DNA of 64,000 nt. Source: Kappaphycus alvarezii (taxonomy: Eukaryota; Rhodophyta; Florideophyceae; Gigartinales; Solieriaceae). This document shows positions 53,821-63,559 of the stretch, piece after piece. The translations under genes were made by a program, and so were the position numbers. How positions within the stretch are numbered: the first letter of the stretch is position 1; the number at the start of each line of letters is the position of its first letter. The notes under the pieces were generated by a model. It was not told the origin of the DNA. It saw only the letters and a program-made list of their open reading frames with translations, and did not search any database. Where the stretch lies: the NCBI GenBank assembly GCA_002205965.3, contig NADL03000079.1, positions 248,001-312,000 on the forward strand. Reading direction: 5' to 3'.

Positions 53821-53930
53821 CTTGGGGTGGTTACTGGTGGAGCTCTAGCCGGGTTTGTGCACTTGGCAGAGATGTTATACCAACCCATGCACGGTAGTCG
53901 CCGTGATGGATGCGCAACCCAAGGAACAGT
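53821..53930 (+). repeat. Repeat family C, plus copy
   Basis: GGTTACTGGTGGAGCTCTAG ... CGGTAGTCGCCGTGATGGAT; partner of 27841-27950. Confidence 0.55.
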
Positions 53931-54097
53931 GGTGGGGGCGCTGTAGGGGGCGCCCCTCGACGCCGGACGAAGTGGTTTGGGACATAGCCATGTTAGTGGA
54001 TCACCTGGTTTGTGACGGGCCACCGCGTCTTCACTTGTGCTGGCAGAGGGCATTCTTGGTAACAAATTTTCCCTTCCCTGAGGCCCTAAAAGCAGTG

Positions 54098-54215
54098 CAC
54101 CCTACTAAGCGATTGGAGTTACTACAGTACAATACTGTATGCCAATCCTCGGGACTTCCTGTCCTGTACGGTCGGTATGCACTTCAGACCTCCCTTTCCG
54201 ATACTGTAATTGTCA
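54098..54215 (+). repeat. Repeat family G, uninterrupted copy
   Basis: CCTACTAAGCGATTGGAGTT ... CTGTATGCCAATCCTC ... CCCTTTCCGATACTGTAATT. The partner at 12775-13130 is split by a LINE fragment. Confidence 0.65.
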
Positions 54216-54285
54216 CCAAGGCCTCTCGATAACAGGTGGCCACGTGGCGCTAGTGAATGACCAGCAATGCAGGACTGGGAAAAAG

Positions 54286-54433
54286 GGGGATTTGTGGGTT
54301 ATTTTAATGCATGGATGATGTGGTCGGCTATATCCACGAGGCTAATACGTTATGCGAAATAAGTCGTCGCTGATGGGTAACACTACAGTAAATGACCTTG
54401 CTTCCAGGGCCGCCTCAATGCCGGCGAGCTGAG
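54286..54433 (-). mobile_element. 5'-truncated LINE insertion, 148 bp, AAAAAG duplication
   Basis: On the minus strand it holds the last LINE codons (GCCGGCATTGAG), the T1 3' tail, and ends ...AACCCACAAATCCCCC. It is flanked by AAAAAG (54280-54285 and 54434-54439). No poly-A. Confidence 0.75.
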
Positions 54434-54785
54434 AAAAAGTGACCGTTTGAAAAATTGAACTTGCCAACGGAGTTCAGACCTCGAGAAGTGCGGTCCGGTG
54501 ACGAGGAAAACCAGGGCGCGTCACTGATCGCGCAAGTTGTGCAGTAGCGGAGGGTTACGGAGGTGCTGAGTAGAGCTTGTCCAGGAAGAGATGTGAATAT
54601 CCAAAGAAATCGCGAAATTGAGGGAGAAGAATTGAGAAAATGTAAAGGTCGGACAAGTGTGGTGAGAGTTGCTGAACGGCGTGAAACGGAAAGGGGGCGG
54701 CGCCGATCCACGACAGGGGCCGCCCGATACGCCGACGCGAGAAGAAGCGTGGCACATCCATGCGTGGGCCGCGAGGGGAAGGGGG

Positions 54786-54850
54786 AATGTTCAGGGTCGA
54801 AATTAAGGGGAAATTGGGTTAAATTGGGTTTACTTGAATGGGTTGGTTAA
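54786..54850 (-). repeat. LINE 3' tail, family T2
   Basis: Minus strand ACCCATTCAAGTAAACCCAA, TTTAACCCAATTTCCCC, as in 55820-55850 and 61640-61672. It ends in CCCC, like T1. Confidence 0.65.
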
Positions 54851-54959
54851 CTTAATTTGGGGAATTGGGTTGGTTTAATGCGAATCGGAACGAGGTTTGG
54901 GCAGGGGCAACTCGTCCGCCCAGTTGAGGAAAAGGCCTTCGATGCCATGCCGAAGGGAG

Positions 54960-55672
54960 ATGAGAGGACTGTTTCATTCCGAGCCTCGTTGTTTTTGGAG
55001 GGTTGCAAGGACTGGCTGTCATGCCAACCGGCTCCGGGGTTGAATACCTATATCCCGGATCGCAATTACAAAACGTGGTTGCAGTTCTATTGCAGGGTGC
55101 CCTGTTTCCTCCAGCTTCGAAATGCCACAAAGGGGGATGCACGACCCTTATGGATCAGTATGGTGACCGCGAGCTGTGCTGTGCCTATGGATCCACACGC
55201 GGGTGGCGGCATGACTTGCAGACACGTTTGTTTGATGCAGATCTCTCCAAAGCTGCCCGACACCCTGTCCTAGAGCCGCACAACCCGGCCATGCAGTTCG
55301 CCCGGACATCAAGGCGCTTAGAGAGAACGGGACCACAGACTGTTATGACGTAACTGTTATCAATCCCCTGACCTCCGCCCGCCTTCCCTCCCTGGCGCGA
55401 TGCCAACTCAAGCCCCTTAACCATGCCCGCCTGGGCAAGGACACTCGCTTTGCCGAGTTAATACGTTCCAAGGGTCCTGGGCATCGCTTCATTGCCCTTC
55501 CACTCTCCACGTTGGGGGCTGGCACCCTTCCGCCCGGGACTTCGCCAACCAGGATGCGACCGGCATTGCCGCACGGGGAGCCGTTCCGATTTCTGATGCG
55601 CAGCGAATATTGTTCGCTCGTCCCGCGGCGAGACTCGTCCAGAATAACGCCAGTTGTTTGTTGGAATGAGTT
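54960..55672 (+). pseudogene. LINE endonuclease and C-terminus, best plus copy
   Basis: Frames give FRASLFLEGCKDWLSCQPAP, GLNTYIPDRNYKTWLQFYC; then PASKCHKGGCTTLMDQYGDR ELCC (Cys-rich knuckle) and LSKAARHPVLEPHNP. After one shift NGTTDCYDVTVINPLTSARL (the D-V-T endonuclease strand) runs to HRFIALPLSTLG, a one-base loss in a G run, then WHPSARDFANQDATGIAARG and RPAARLVQNNASCLLE-stop. The whole C-terminal third of the protein is readable apart from these shifts. It cleaves target DNA to prime cDNA synthesis, by analogy with R2. Confidence 0.72.
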
Positions 55673-55850
55673 TTGAGCGACACTTACGCCACAACTTGAA
55701 ATTGTGTATACAGTGTATTCCAGAGAACCTTCGTTCTGAGGGTATGTACAATAAGTGGTTACCTTATTTACAGTAGTCCTAGTCTGCGATTGCTCTTAGC
55801 AGGAAAATTAAGTATACCAACCTATTTAAGTAAACCCAATTTAACCAAAA
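55673..55850 (+). repeat. LINE 3' untranslated tail, family T2
   Basis: From the stop codon through TGTGTATACAGTGTATTCCA, ATAAGTGGTTACCTTATTTA, GCAGGAAAATTAAGTATACC. The same tail follows the LINE C-terminus at 61452-61672. Confidence 0.75.
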
Positions 55851-56190
55851 CGTCCCAATCTATTTGCACCGTCTTCGCACGAGCCCACAGTTTGATAACC
55901 TGTTTTTGCACGGGCCGTTGTTGAACGAAGTCGAAAGTAGCGGGACCGAGACCCGAGGCGTGTGCGAGAAATTGACTAAGGAGCACTCGAGGAGGTAGTG
56001 GACGGGGTAAGGTAGGTGAAGAGGATGGGGCTGCGGGTCTTAGATAGAGACCGGCTTGCATCGAATTTCTGGTAACATTGCCTCCCTGAAAGGTTCTGCT
56101 CCGGTGTCCGAATATCATTGACTCCTCCTCGTCCTCAACTTGCTGGTGCAACAGCGGACTGCGATTAGTATTAAACGCCAGAAGTTTCAT
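55822..56190 (-). CDS. Hypothetical 122-aa protein
   Basis: ATG at 56190 (complement). Polar N-terminus (QQVEDEEESMIFGHRSR), a Pro/Ser hinge, then LLSQFLAHASGLGPATFDFV, QQRPVQKQVIKLWARAK. The last ten codons overlap the T2 LINE tail, which argues against the annotated end. The PRPLPP-FLAHASG portion looks coding. No family recognised. Confidence 0.3.
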   Translation of the reverse strand: MKLLAFNTNRSPLLHQQVEDEEESMIFGHRSRTFQGGNVTRNSMQAGLYLRPAAPSSSPTLPRPLPPRVLLSQFLAHASGLGPATFDFVQQRPVQKQVIKLWARAKTVQIDWDVLVKLGLLK

Positions 56191-56365
56191 CGCAATATTT
56201 CCTAATTCTGTATTCCTTACATGCTTTCAAATAGTCCGATAAAGTGTCTCTCTCGGGAAGAGGAAGTGTTGGTAGAGAGGTAGATACTACGCTGGCCGTG
56301 TCATTGGTAGCGTAAAGAGAGATGGATGAGCGAGGTTATGTGTTTAAGATCGCGGGCGGGCAGGG

Positions 56366-56776
56366 TTAGGGTGTAGGAAGTGGGAGAAGAGGTACCCGAC
56401 TCTTGATAGGCAGGCAGGCGAGAAGGCTGAAGAGAATGTCGAGAAAAAAGTGGGCGAAAATTATGGGGAGGAGGGCGGCAGAGGCTACGCGGAGGGAGCG
56501 TATTCCAGGAGGCTCGGAATGTGCATTCGGAAAGCGAGATGTGATACGGGAGGTTGGGAAATTGTAGGGAAAAAGATAGGTGGGTGGTGAAGGAGGGCAG
56601 GGGGTGAGTGGGGCGATGGAGGGATGTATAATAGTTTGGGGTGGCGGTGAATTTTTGCTGGGTGGGAAGTCAGGATGGTATGGATGATAGTGGTGGAAGA
56701 GCTTGAATCTATGGTGAAGAAGAATGCGACTGCGACGGGTGAGGTGGTGATATTGTGTGGTGTTGGTGTTGAACAT
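56366..56776 (-). CDS. Hypothetical Pro/His-rich ORF
   Basis: 136 codons from ATG 56776 (complement). Low-complexity Pro/His/Ser, then a hydrophobic segment (ALLPIIFAHFFLDILFSLLA). The base composition (purine-rich plus strand) could create this by chance. Confidence 0.2.
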   Translation of the reverse strand: MFNTNTTQYHHLTRRSRILLHHRFKLFHHYHPYHPDFPPSKNSPPPQTIIHPSIAPLTPCPPSPPTYLFPYNFPTSRITSRFPNAHSEPPGIRSLRVASAALLPIIFAHFFLDILFSLLACLPIKSRVPLLPLPTP

Positions 56777-56961
56777 TTATGGTGAAAGGTTGAAATTTTT
56801 ATTGAGGTGACTATGGTGATGCAGTAAACGGTTCGATTTGTTCTATGTGAGGTGTCTTTAAGGGAGGAATTGCAGCATTTTGAAGCGGTAAGTTTGGCAT
56901 CTGATAGATGAAGAGGAATGAGTCCTACTGCAATAGACGCAATGCAGAGGGAGAAAACGTT

Positions 56962-57413
56962 CTACGGACAGAGGCTAACGTGAAAAGAGAGGGGAGGGTT
57001 GTGCTTGAAGTTTGTTATTGACGCCCCGATGGTTGTTATCACGCCTATTGCATAAATAGGGTACAGTATCGTACCGTTTGAAAGCGAGAATGGTTGATCG
57101 CGAAGGATTTGGAATAGAGCGAGAAGGCGCAACCATGAATCAGCAAGACGCCGTATATTTCCTAAAGGGCTGACTGGAGTCAACCCGAAAAGCACGCTAG
57201 ATTTGCACATTGCTACCGCTGCGGTAATTTGTGAAAGGACCTGCTTCATATTTGCATATGGATCTTCATTGCCGAAACAGGCACGTTTAGTGAGAATTCG
57301 GCTAGCAGCCCAGGTTAATAGCCGCGAAAGAGAGGCAAAGTCTGGGTACTTTAATACTAAGCGGCATTGACGAGGTCTGTTGAAAGTTGTACAAGCTGCA
57401 ATCCGGAGTTACA
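56962..57413 (-). CDS. Unassigned protein fragment, possible membrane protein
   Basis: The minus frame is open for about 150 codons (first ATG at 57249, giving 95). It reads LRIAACTTFNRPRQCRLVLK, YPDFASLSRLLTWAASRILT, KRACFGNEDPYANMKQVLSQ, NIRRLADSWLRLLALFQILR and ends with a hydrophobic helix (ILYPIYAIGVITTIGASIT). The helical, arginine-spaced pattern looks like real coding sequence and no repeat copy is seen. It could be an exon or a 5'-truncated gene. A faint likeness to peroxisomal PEX11-type proteins is not enough for a call. Confidence 0.4.
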
Positions 57414-57715
57414 TTAGCAAACGGGGGGAAAGAGGAGGTTCGTTGTCTTACTGTGACAGGTGTATTAACCCAATCAAATTACATATCTGAGTGTTACACT
57501 GGATGCAGAAAATGAATAGCGCGTATTGAGTCTGTAAAAGACTGGTGTGCCTGAGGCTTTGAAAGGGTCCCAGGAGGTCAGCACAACACATGAAAACTGT
57601 TTATTAACGGTGCGCAAACACTGTGCAGACAAGGCTGTACTCCTAAACATGCGAAATCTTCCGGAAAATAATCAGCCTGTCTTTCCAATCTCGAGAAGTA
57701 CCTCTTTTACAGTAC

Positions 57716-57885
57716 AGGGGAAACGTGGGTTGTTTTAATATTTGAAAATATGGTTGGTTGTGGCCCAGAATATCCTCGAGGTGACCAGTACTACTTCTTA
57801 ATTCTCCGAAAAAGCCAGTTCAAGGTGGCCAGCAGGCTTGCTGCGTTGGACATTACGGCCGCGGCAGCGTGCCTTTGGGTAAGCT
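57716..57885 (-). mobile_element. 5'-truncated LINE insertion with T1 tail
   Basis: The minus strand has LTQRHAAAAVMSNAASLLAT coding, then the T1 tail, ending ...CCCACGTTTCCCC next to TGTACTG. No target duplication recognised. Confidence 0.68.
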
Positions 57886-57887
57886 CC

Positions 57888-57985
57888 ATGTAATACAAAA
57901 AATGGTCTTCCCCTCATTTAATACAGGAAATGGTCCTCCCTTCACGTAATACAGGAAATGGTCCTCCCTTCATGTAATCCAACCT
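57888..57985 (+). repeat. Minisatellite, three units of about 33 bp
   Basis: TAATACAGGAAATGGTCCTC, CCTTCACG repeated three times with minor changes, directly beside the truncated LINE. Confidence 0.85.
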
Positions 57986-58017
57986 ACAACGATCCGGCCC
58001 CTAACTTCTCCCAACGT

Positions 58018-59290
58018 CATTTCCAAATTTTACTTCCCTTTTATCTAGATATTTTTGTACTGTATTTAACCCTCTGAATCGACCGCGAATCAATCCCTTT
58101 TCCCTTTTAGCTTACCTCCTCCTCCAAATTCGCCTCTTTTGAGAAGAAGGGCGCAAATGCACTACTGCAAAATCCCTTGCAGATTTATTTTACCTATTCC
58201 TAATCTATAGAACCTGCCCCGGGAGCCTATTTAAACCCCTTTATTCTAAGTTCCAAATGCCCCCGATCATTTACTCATCATCCTCTCCCCCCATACACCC
58301 AAAACACCCTACCTCCATTCCCCAACGTCTATCAAAATGAACAACCTTCGCCCTCTGTTCCTATTTCCAAAAACCGCCCTTCTCGTCCCATCAATGGCCT
58401 TCGTCTCGCGCCTACGGGCCAAGACGACTACATCAAAGAAGCAAATAATCGAGTTCGTTCGCCGCCTCTTGATAGAAGAAGAAGCGAGGGAGGTAAGTCA
58501 GGGAGAGGCTGAGAAGGTCGAGGAGGAGAGCGGAAAGAATGGTTAGCCCCTGAGCTAGTGTACGAGGCTCAGGAGGAAGAGGAGGAAGGGGATGAAGAGG
58601 AGGAAGAGGAGGAAGAGGGGGAGGAGGAGGAGGAGGATGAGGGAACAGGGGCATGGAAAGTGTTGGACTGGTGGGGCCTGGAATGGAGAGTATGGATCAA
58701 ATTGTGCCCACAATGGAACCGGATGGAGATATCTTTAGTAGTCTAGATATCTCCCAGGGGAAGTAGAGAGCTGTGAGCCATTCGCAGATATTTGTGGGGA
58801 CTGCTTGGACAGCATGGATATTTTAGAGGAGTTGTTTGGATCTGATTTAGAGAATGGGAAATAAGAGGACCAAATTAATTGTTAGTTTCTTAAGTATCTT
58901 TTGCGTAGAGTATATTGTCCACACAAAGTTTTTTATGCATTTCTTGGTATATTCTGTAGTTTTGTTTGGACGTTAGGGGAAAAAGTCTATATAAGCTGAG
59001 TAAACTGCTTCCTCATGGAGAAGTCAAGCAAGTTGGCAGACAACCAAGAGTAGTAGGAAGTTGAGAGTCAACTTCAGACCCAAGAAAACGATTTTACGCT
59101 AGTCGCAGAGCGTCGGTGGTAGACCCTGCCCCTTTTATACTTGTTTGTAGCTTTCTCAACTCTCATCTATATACACACTCCCTTTTGTTCGTTCAACAAT
59201 ACCACGGTAGCACTTTTGTCGCTCGCGCAACCTTCTTCTCAGGGTAATTGGTTCTGAGGATCTCTTCCCCCGCCGAGTTACCCTATCACA
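58018..59290 (+). repeat. LTR-like block (family E, copy 2)
   Basis: Co-linear with 49503-50900: TTTATCTAGATATTTTTGTA, TATTTAAACCCC, acidic ORF, TCTATATAAGCTGAGTAAAC, TTGGTTCTGAGGATCTCTTC (59248). The start lacks the first 150 bp of copy 1. After 59287 a LINE-like 70-bp piece (GGTCTCCATCGCCCTAACGG) interrupts the match before TATGAGTATC. Confidence 0.7.
58337..58864 (+). pseudogene. Acidic CGDC-family gene in LTR-like block 2
   Basis: ATG 58337; the helix IIEFVRRLLIEEEAREVSQG; a long Glu run (58565-58645); then, after frame changes, MESMDQIVPTMEPDGDIFSS LDISQGK and EPFADICGDCLDSMDILEEL FGSDLENGK to TAA 58862. The C-terminus is cleaner here than in copy 1. Glu-run length variation probably caused the frame loss. 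Confidence 0.5.
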
Positions 59291-59496
59291 CCACCCGGAC
59301 TTTACCATTGGTCTCCATCGCCCTAACGGCCACGTTCCGCGCGACATCGCTTAGCCCCTATGAGTATCTTGTTGTTAACATCACAGAGTGGATATAGGGA
59401 TAGGCAGTAGCCTGCCTATCTCGGAGATTACGATAATATCTTCTATGCTTCACGGGGACGGCCGAACTAAGGGAGTGAGCGGAATAAAAAGAAAAG

Positions 59497-59562
59497 GTTT
59501 GGGTGTTTTACTCTTGGAAGATATATCCGATCTATCCCATGGTTTTACAGACCTCCACATCT
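59497..59562 (+). repeat. Repeat family A, truncated copy
   Basis: GGTTTGGGTGTTTTACTCTT, GGAAGATATATCCGATCTAT, CCCATGGTTTTACAGAC. Confidence 0.8.
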
Positions 59563-59762
59563 CACGAGAGTCAATACTGGTCTTGAGGCTGGAGTATGGG
59601 GCGCAGTATACCCATTCCTTTGCATCGGGGAGGTCCAAAGATGCACGGAATGCTTGCCTACTTTGATCCTCGGGTGGAATACTTCCCTAAAGTGCTGCAT
59701 GAATGACGTCGGCTAATTTCTTTTGCATGGTGTGGTACGTGAGTAAAGAGCACTGATTGTAA

Positions 59763-59945
59763 GCTATTACCAATATCACGACATCCCTCAGGGAACAACT
59801 CACCTCATTTTTCATGGATCCGTTGCCAGCGGCGCAATGGAAGGTTTGTGAACGTTCGAGACGTTCTTCTACAACGACATTCGGTGTTGGTAGTAACTTC
59901 TAACGCTGCGTGTCTGCTGGCTGGCCTCCCATCGACTTTCTGGTA
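59763..59945 (+). pseudogene. LINE C-terminal fragment preceded by repeat family F
   Basis: Repeat F (ATCACGACATCCCTCAGGGA ... CTCATTTTTCATGGAT, also at 63285-63350) is followed by NGRFVNVRDVLLQRHSVLVV, TSNAACLLAGLPSTFW, the conserved LINE end. Confidence 0.65.
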
Positions 59946-60545
59946 GACTGTTGCTGGTTCTAACATTCGACAGCAATGATTTCTACATTGACTCGACCAC
60001 CGGTACATGTATTTAATATGATATGCAGATTTGCAACTCCAAATAGGTTCCAGCCAATCCATACATCTCAATAAAGACACCCCTTTTTCCCCTTTTCATG
60101 GATTACACACCCCAAATATACCCTTAAATGAAGTGGTGGGGTTCGTTCAAAAATGCCCGTAAAGATTAAAGTTATGAAGTAATTTTCGAAAAGGACGTAC
60201 ATACTGTCAGTACAGTGAACTTGACTCCATCCTCTTCCCTTACGAACGCGCTCGACCTGGCTCCCCTGCCACCCTCGGCGCACCGGACGACCGATCCCTT
60301 GGATCGGCCCCCATCCCTTTCCCTAACACACATCTCTGTATTTCCGACCAAACCTCCCTTTCTCGCTCTTTTGGTTTCCCCGTTGCCCTGTGTGCGGTGC
60401 CGATCTACTCAGCAATCCGTTTCTGCGTTCACCTCATTCAGTTCTCTACACGTCCCCCTTAACGCCTGGGGATTCTCTGCTGCCTTTCTCTGAGATGATT
60501 GGCCAGGAAAACCAAACTCGTCCTGGGCTTCCCTCATTGCTGCTA
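59946..60545. other. No supported gene
   Basis: CATGGATTACACACCCCAAA at 60098 is a third piece of repeat F. The plus frame 60215-60493 is Pro/Ser/Leu-rich and unrecognised. Confidence 0.35.
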
Positions 60546-61255
60546 TGCAAAATAGTTTGGATAGGTAGATCCAAAAAATAAATAGTTCCCACTTGAATAA
60601 ATAAATAAGTGCCACAATTGGACTTAGAATGAATAATGAATAAAAATCCAAATCTAATTATAACTGACCGAGGGGAATATTTCGATGGCCCGACGATATA
60701 AAAAGGTATTTCTAACATCCTAAGACTACCTATACTCTGCAGTACATCAGGGTGAATCTGCTACAAAAATGAGGTAAGCCGTACAATAATTTTGGTAGAC
60801 ATAATTTACGCTCAGCAATAATTATTGCACTTTTCAGGTAAGCATTCATCCAGATAATAATTTGTTGGCAGCATAAATGAAGTACTTACAGCTTGTGTGA
60901 TATAAAAACACAACTGCAGGACATAAAAATTATTTCACAATGGATTCAGCATAAAATAGGGGGAATTTTGGGTTATTTTAATACATGGAAGATGTGGTTG
61001 GTTATATCCACGAGGCCAATACGTTATGCGGGATAAGTCGTCGCTGATGGGTAACACTACAGTAAATGACCTTGCTTACAGGGCCGGCTCAATGCCGGCG
61101 AGCAGGCATGTCGCGTTGGACATGACGACCGCAGCAGAGTGCACAAAATAGTGTCAGTGTAAAATAGATAAAATTATTCCTTGATGATTCACAATAAATA
61201 TAAATTGAGGGCCTCAATAAAAAATATTGTTCCACAATTAAGCATCACTGTAGGG
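60546..61255 (-). repeat. Solo LTR of copia element 1 family, split by a LINE
   Basis: Minus-strand LTR: its end (ACTATTTTGCA) is at 60546, its start is truncated by about 36 bp at 61255. It is interrupted at 60960-61144 by the LINE insertion. More diverged from element 1 LTRs than they are from each other, so an older insertion. No internal region. Confidence 0.85.
60960..61144 (-). mobile_element. 5'-truncated LINE insertion, 185 bp, AAAATAG duplication
   Basis: On the minus strand: HSAAVVMSNATCLLAGIE coding, then the T1 tail, ending ...TAACCCAAAATTCCCCC. It is flanked by AAAATAG (60953-60959 and 61145-61151), and removing it restores the LTR. This defines the LINE 3' terminus as a C run without poly-A. 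Confidence 0.87.
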
Positions 61256-61383
61256 CATCTACCAGCTACTTTCTAGTTGGTACACACGCTCAAGCACTTG
61301 CAGTATAGGTCCTGCCAATGGTTTCATTACAAGTAAATAGGACTCCCAACCTTTCCTTACTCACAGTAAACCAATCCGATTGC

Positions 61384-61672
61384 TGATGCGCAGCGAACAT
61401 TGTTCGCGTCACGCGGCGAGACTCGTCCAGAATAACGCCAGTTGTTTGTTGGAAGGGGTTTTGAGCGAACTTGAAATTGTGTGTACAGTGTATTCCAGAG
61501 AGCCTTTGTTTGAGGGAACGTTACTCTTGGAAGGTATATCTGATCTATCCATGGTGATGGTATGTACAGTAAGTGGTTACCCTATTTACAGTAGTTCTAG
61601 TCTGCGATTGCTCTTAGCAGGAAAATTAGTATACCAACCCATTCAAGTAAACCCATTTTCACCCAATTCCCC
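61384..61672 (+). pseudogene. LINE C-terminus plus T2 tail, with a repeat A piece inside
   Basis: RSEHCSRHAARLVQNNASCL LE matches 55610-55672. The tail matches 55680-55850 except for about 44 extra bases (61517-61560, TTACTCTTGGAAGGTATATC), which are repeat A. The tail ends ...CACCCAATTCCCCC at 61672. Confidence 0.75.
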
Positions 61673-61774
61673 CGATTAAGGATACAGGACAGCTATTTTC
61701 GCAAGACTGAGGAGGACAGGTCTGTGTTATAGAGAGTCTGGAAATGAGGCGGAGTCATGGGGTACTACCTCACA

Positions 61775-62362
61775 GGGCTGATGTGAGGCCAGCGTTAAGG
61801 CATGCTGCGTTGGATGAAACCGTAGCCGCAGCGTATCTTTGCATAAGGGCAAATCGCACCCGCCCGAAAGTCTCCATGGCTCGTATGCGACGTGCTTATC
61901 CACGTCTGTGAGCACCGCAAGTGCGTCCGGGTGACACCCGCCAAGAGTGTATATCGGCAGTGGGATCAGTCGGAACCTGGCAAGCGCGGTGATGAATTCT
62001 CTATACCTCCTGAACTTTGATGCTTTCGCGGCGTTCACAGGGGTCAAGTGGTTGAAGCAACCGGTCCGTATGTTTAAGGGAACAAGTGGATTGACGAATG
62101 TAACGTCGGAAACGTCTGTCCCTACGGTGCTATCTGTAGCCTTGATGTCTGGTCTTGTGCGGTGTTGGCTATTGGGACGAGGTTCAATTACCAGGTGTCG
62201 TGCGGCCTTTGCTAAATACGACGTGAGGATCGTAACCTGCCGGTCGTGACAGTCGATTCGCTGTAGACCATACAAGGAGTGCATGAGGTAGTCGCCGAAG
62301 ATGTCCAGGTCATCTGAGCAGTTGTTTCTGAGGCACGGGGTGTTGGGGGCGGAGAACGGCAC
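61775..62362 (-). pseudogene. LINE endonuclease and C-terminus, best minus copy
   Basis: A 196-codon stretch of one frame: APNTPCLRNNCSDDLDIFGD, YLMHSLYGLQRIDCHDRQVT (Cys/His knuckle), LAKAARHLVIEPRPNSQHRT, RPDIKATDSTVGTDVSDVTF (endonuclease R-P-D and D-V-T), RFRLIPLPIYTLGGCHPDAL. After one frame change, ALMQRYAAATVSSNAACLNA GLTS completes the C-terminus. Catalytic-type residues appear retained. It resembles R2-like endonucleases in motif order. Upstream RT is not readable. Confidence 0.75.
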
Positions 62363-62449
62363 CTGCCAATAATATTAGAGCCAGACAGAGAAAGCTTTGG
62401 AGCAATTTGTGTCTTAAGCCTTGGGCATGGTGCACAGTATACCTATTGT

Positions 62450-63154
62450 TTAGCACCGGGAAGGCCCATCGACGAGCAAAAACTTGTCTCCTGCTGTTGC
62501 CGGGGGTATGAGGTCTTGATCTGGTTCGTGAATTGTGCCCGTCAGCTTCTTTTGCGAGGGTTGATTTTTGGAGCAAAAGGCGCTGAAGGGAACTATTTTC
62601 GACGGCGGACATGAGGCAGCCCACACCCAATAGGCCTTGTCTACATCTTCATATGTGCTCAGCGGTCGTACCGGAGCCAGTAAGATGGAGCGGCAGAGGG
62701 TACCCGCAGCGGCACAAGAAGCGGGGAAAGCCGCGGCGGAAATGTCGCGCACCGAGGTGAGGCCTATCGACCGAACTCTGGCCGGAGGCGTCCTCGACCT
62801 TGAATTATTTGGAGAAATCCAGCTCCCAGTGAAACCCAACCAAAAAGCAGCTGATAGCTCAGGCAAAAAGGAGACCTCAATGGAGATAACCTTCAACGCG
62901 ACCTGTAGTTGAAGGAGAATCACCGTAACTATGTAATATTGACCCAAGTCTTGGCTGGCGACCGATCCAGTCGCCTCCTTGATGTGTGAGAGAGAATCTA
63001 GATACCATCCTCCGAGTGTGGAGATGGCAGCAAGGGCGAACTTGTTTCTATCATGGGGCGCTTTGAGTGCGCCGACCCCATGCCGCAACTGAAGTTTGAA
63101 TGTCACTTGTTGCGCAGAATCCTTCCATATCCTCACTTGTTTCACTTGTTGCAC
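62450..63154 (-). pseudogene. Mixed frame containing a LINE C-terminal motif
   Basis: A 234-codon minus frame. Near 62960-63060 it reads KFALAAISTLGGWYLDSLSH, IKEATGSVASQ, the 'STLGGW' block of the LINE C-terminus. The rest (VALKVISIEVSFLPELSAAF, RPLSTYEDVDKAYWVWAA) is unrecognised and may be composite. The motif lies upstream of another LINE fragment in the same orientation, so two insertions abut here. Confidence 0.45.
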
Positions 63155-63209
63155 GATTACCGTCCAAAATCTTCAGACCCTTTGCTCCTCAAGTTATTCC
63201 CCTTTTATA

Positions 63210-63350
63210 TCTCGACGTGCTTGTTGGTTGGCCTCCAGTCAGTTTTCTATCGTTTTGACAGCTTCCCGCCAATCCTTGACATTGTAACCTTTTACCCGTA
63301 TCACGACATCCCTCTCGGAACAGCTGACCTCATTTTTCATGGATTAACAA
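63210..63350 (+). repeat. LINE end remnant followed by repeat family F
   Basis: TGCTTGTTGGTTGGCCTCCA resembles the CLLAGL codons at 59918. Repeat F (ATCACGACATCCCTCTCGGA ... CCTCATTTTTCATGGATT) follows, as at 59763. Confidence 0.55.
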
Positions 63351-63559
63351 CACCCCAAATTCTAATTCCCCCTCTGCAGTGTCATACAGCGCAACCATAA
63401 GGCTACTCCCGCGCTCCCACCCCGCCGCATCCCTTAGTGACTCCTTTCCTACAACCCCTGGGAATCTGGCCACCCCGAACACCTTCGCACCTCTGGAATA
63501 TGTGCTTCCTCCTGGAAACATGTGTACGTCACCATGATATTGCTCTCTTTTCCAATACC

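Noticed and set aside
56366..56776. Confident gene call for the Pro/His-rich ORF
   Set aside because: Low complexity driven by purine-rich DNA; kept only as a low-confidence ORF.
58433..58654. Proline-rich minus ORF
   Set aside because: It is the complement of the Glu-run (GAGGAG repeats) of the acidic gene.
62450..63154. A single real 234-aa protein
   Set aside because: It contains a LINE C-terminal motif in its first third and unrelated sequence after it, so it is a composite of adjacent fragments.
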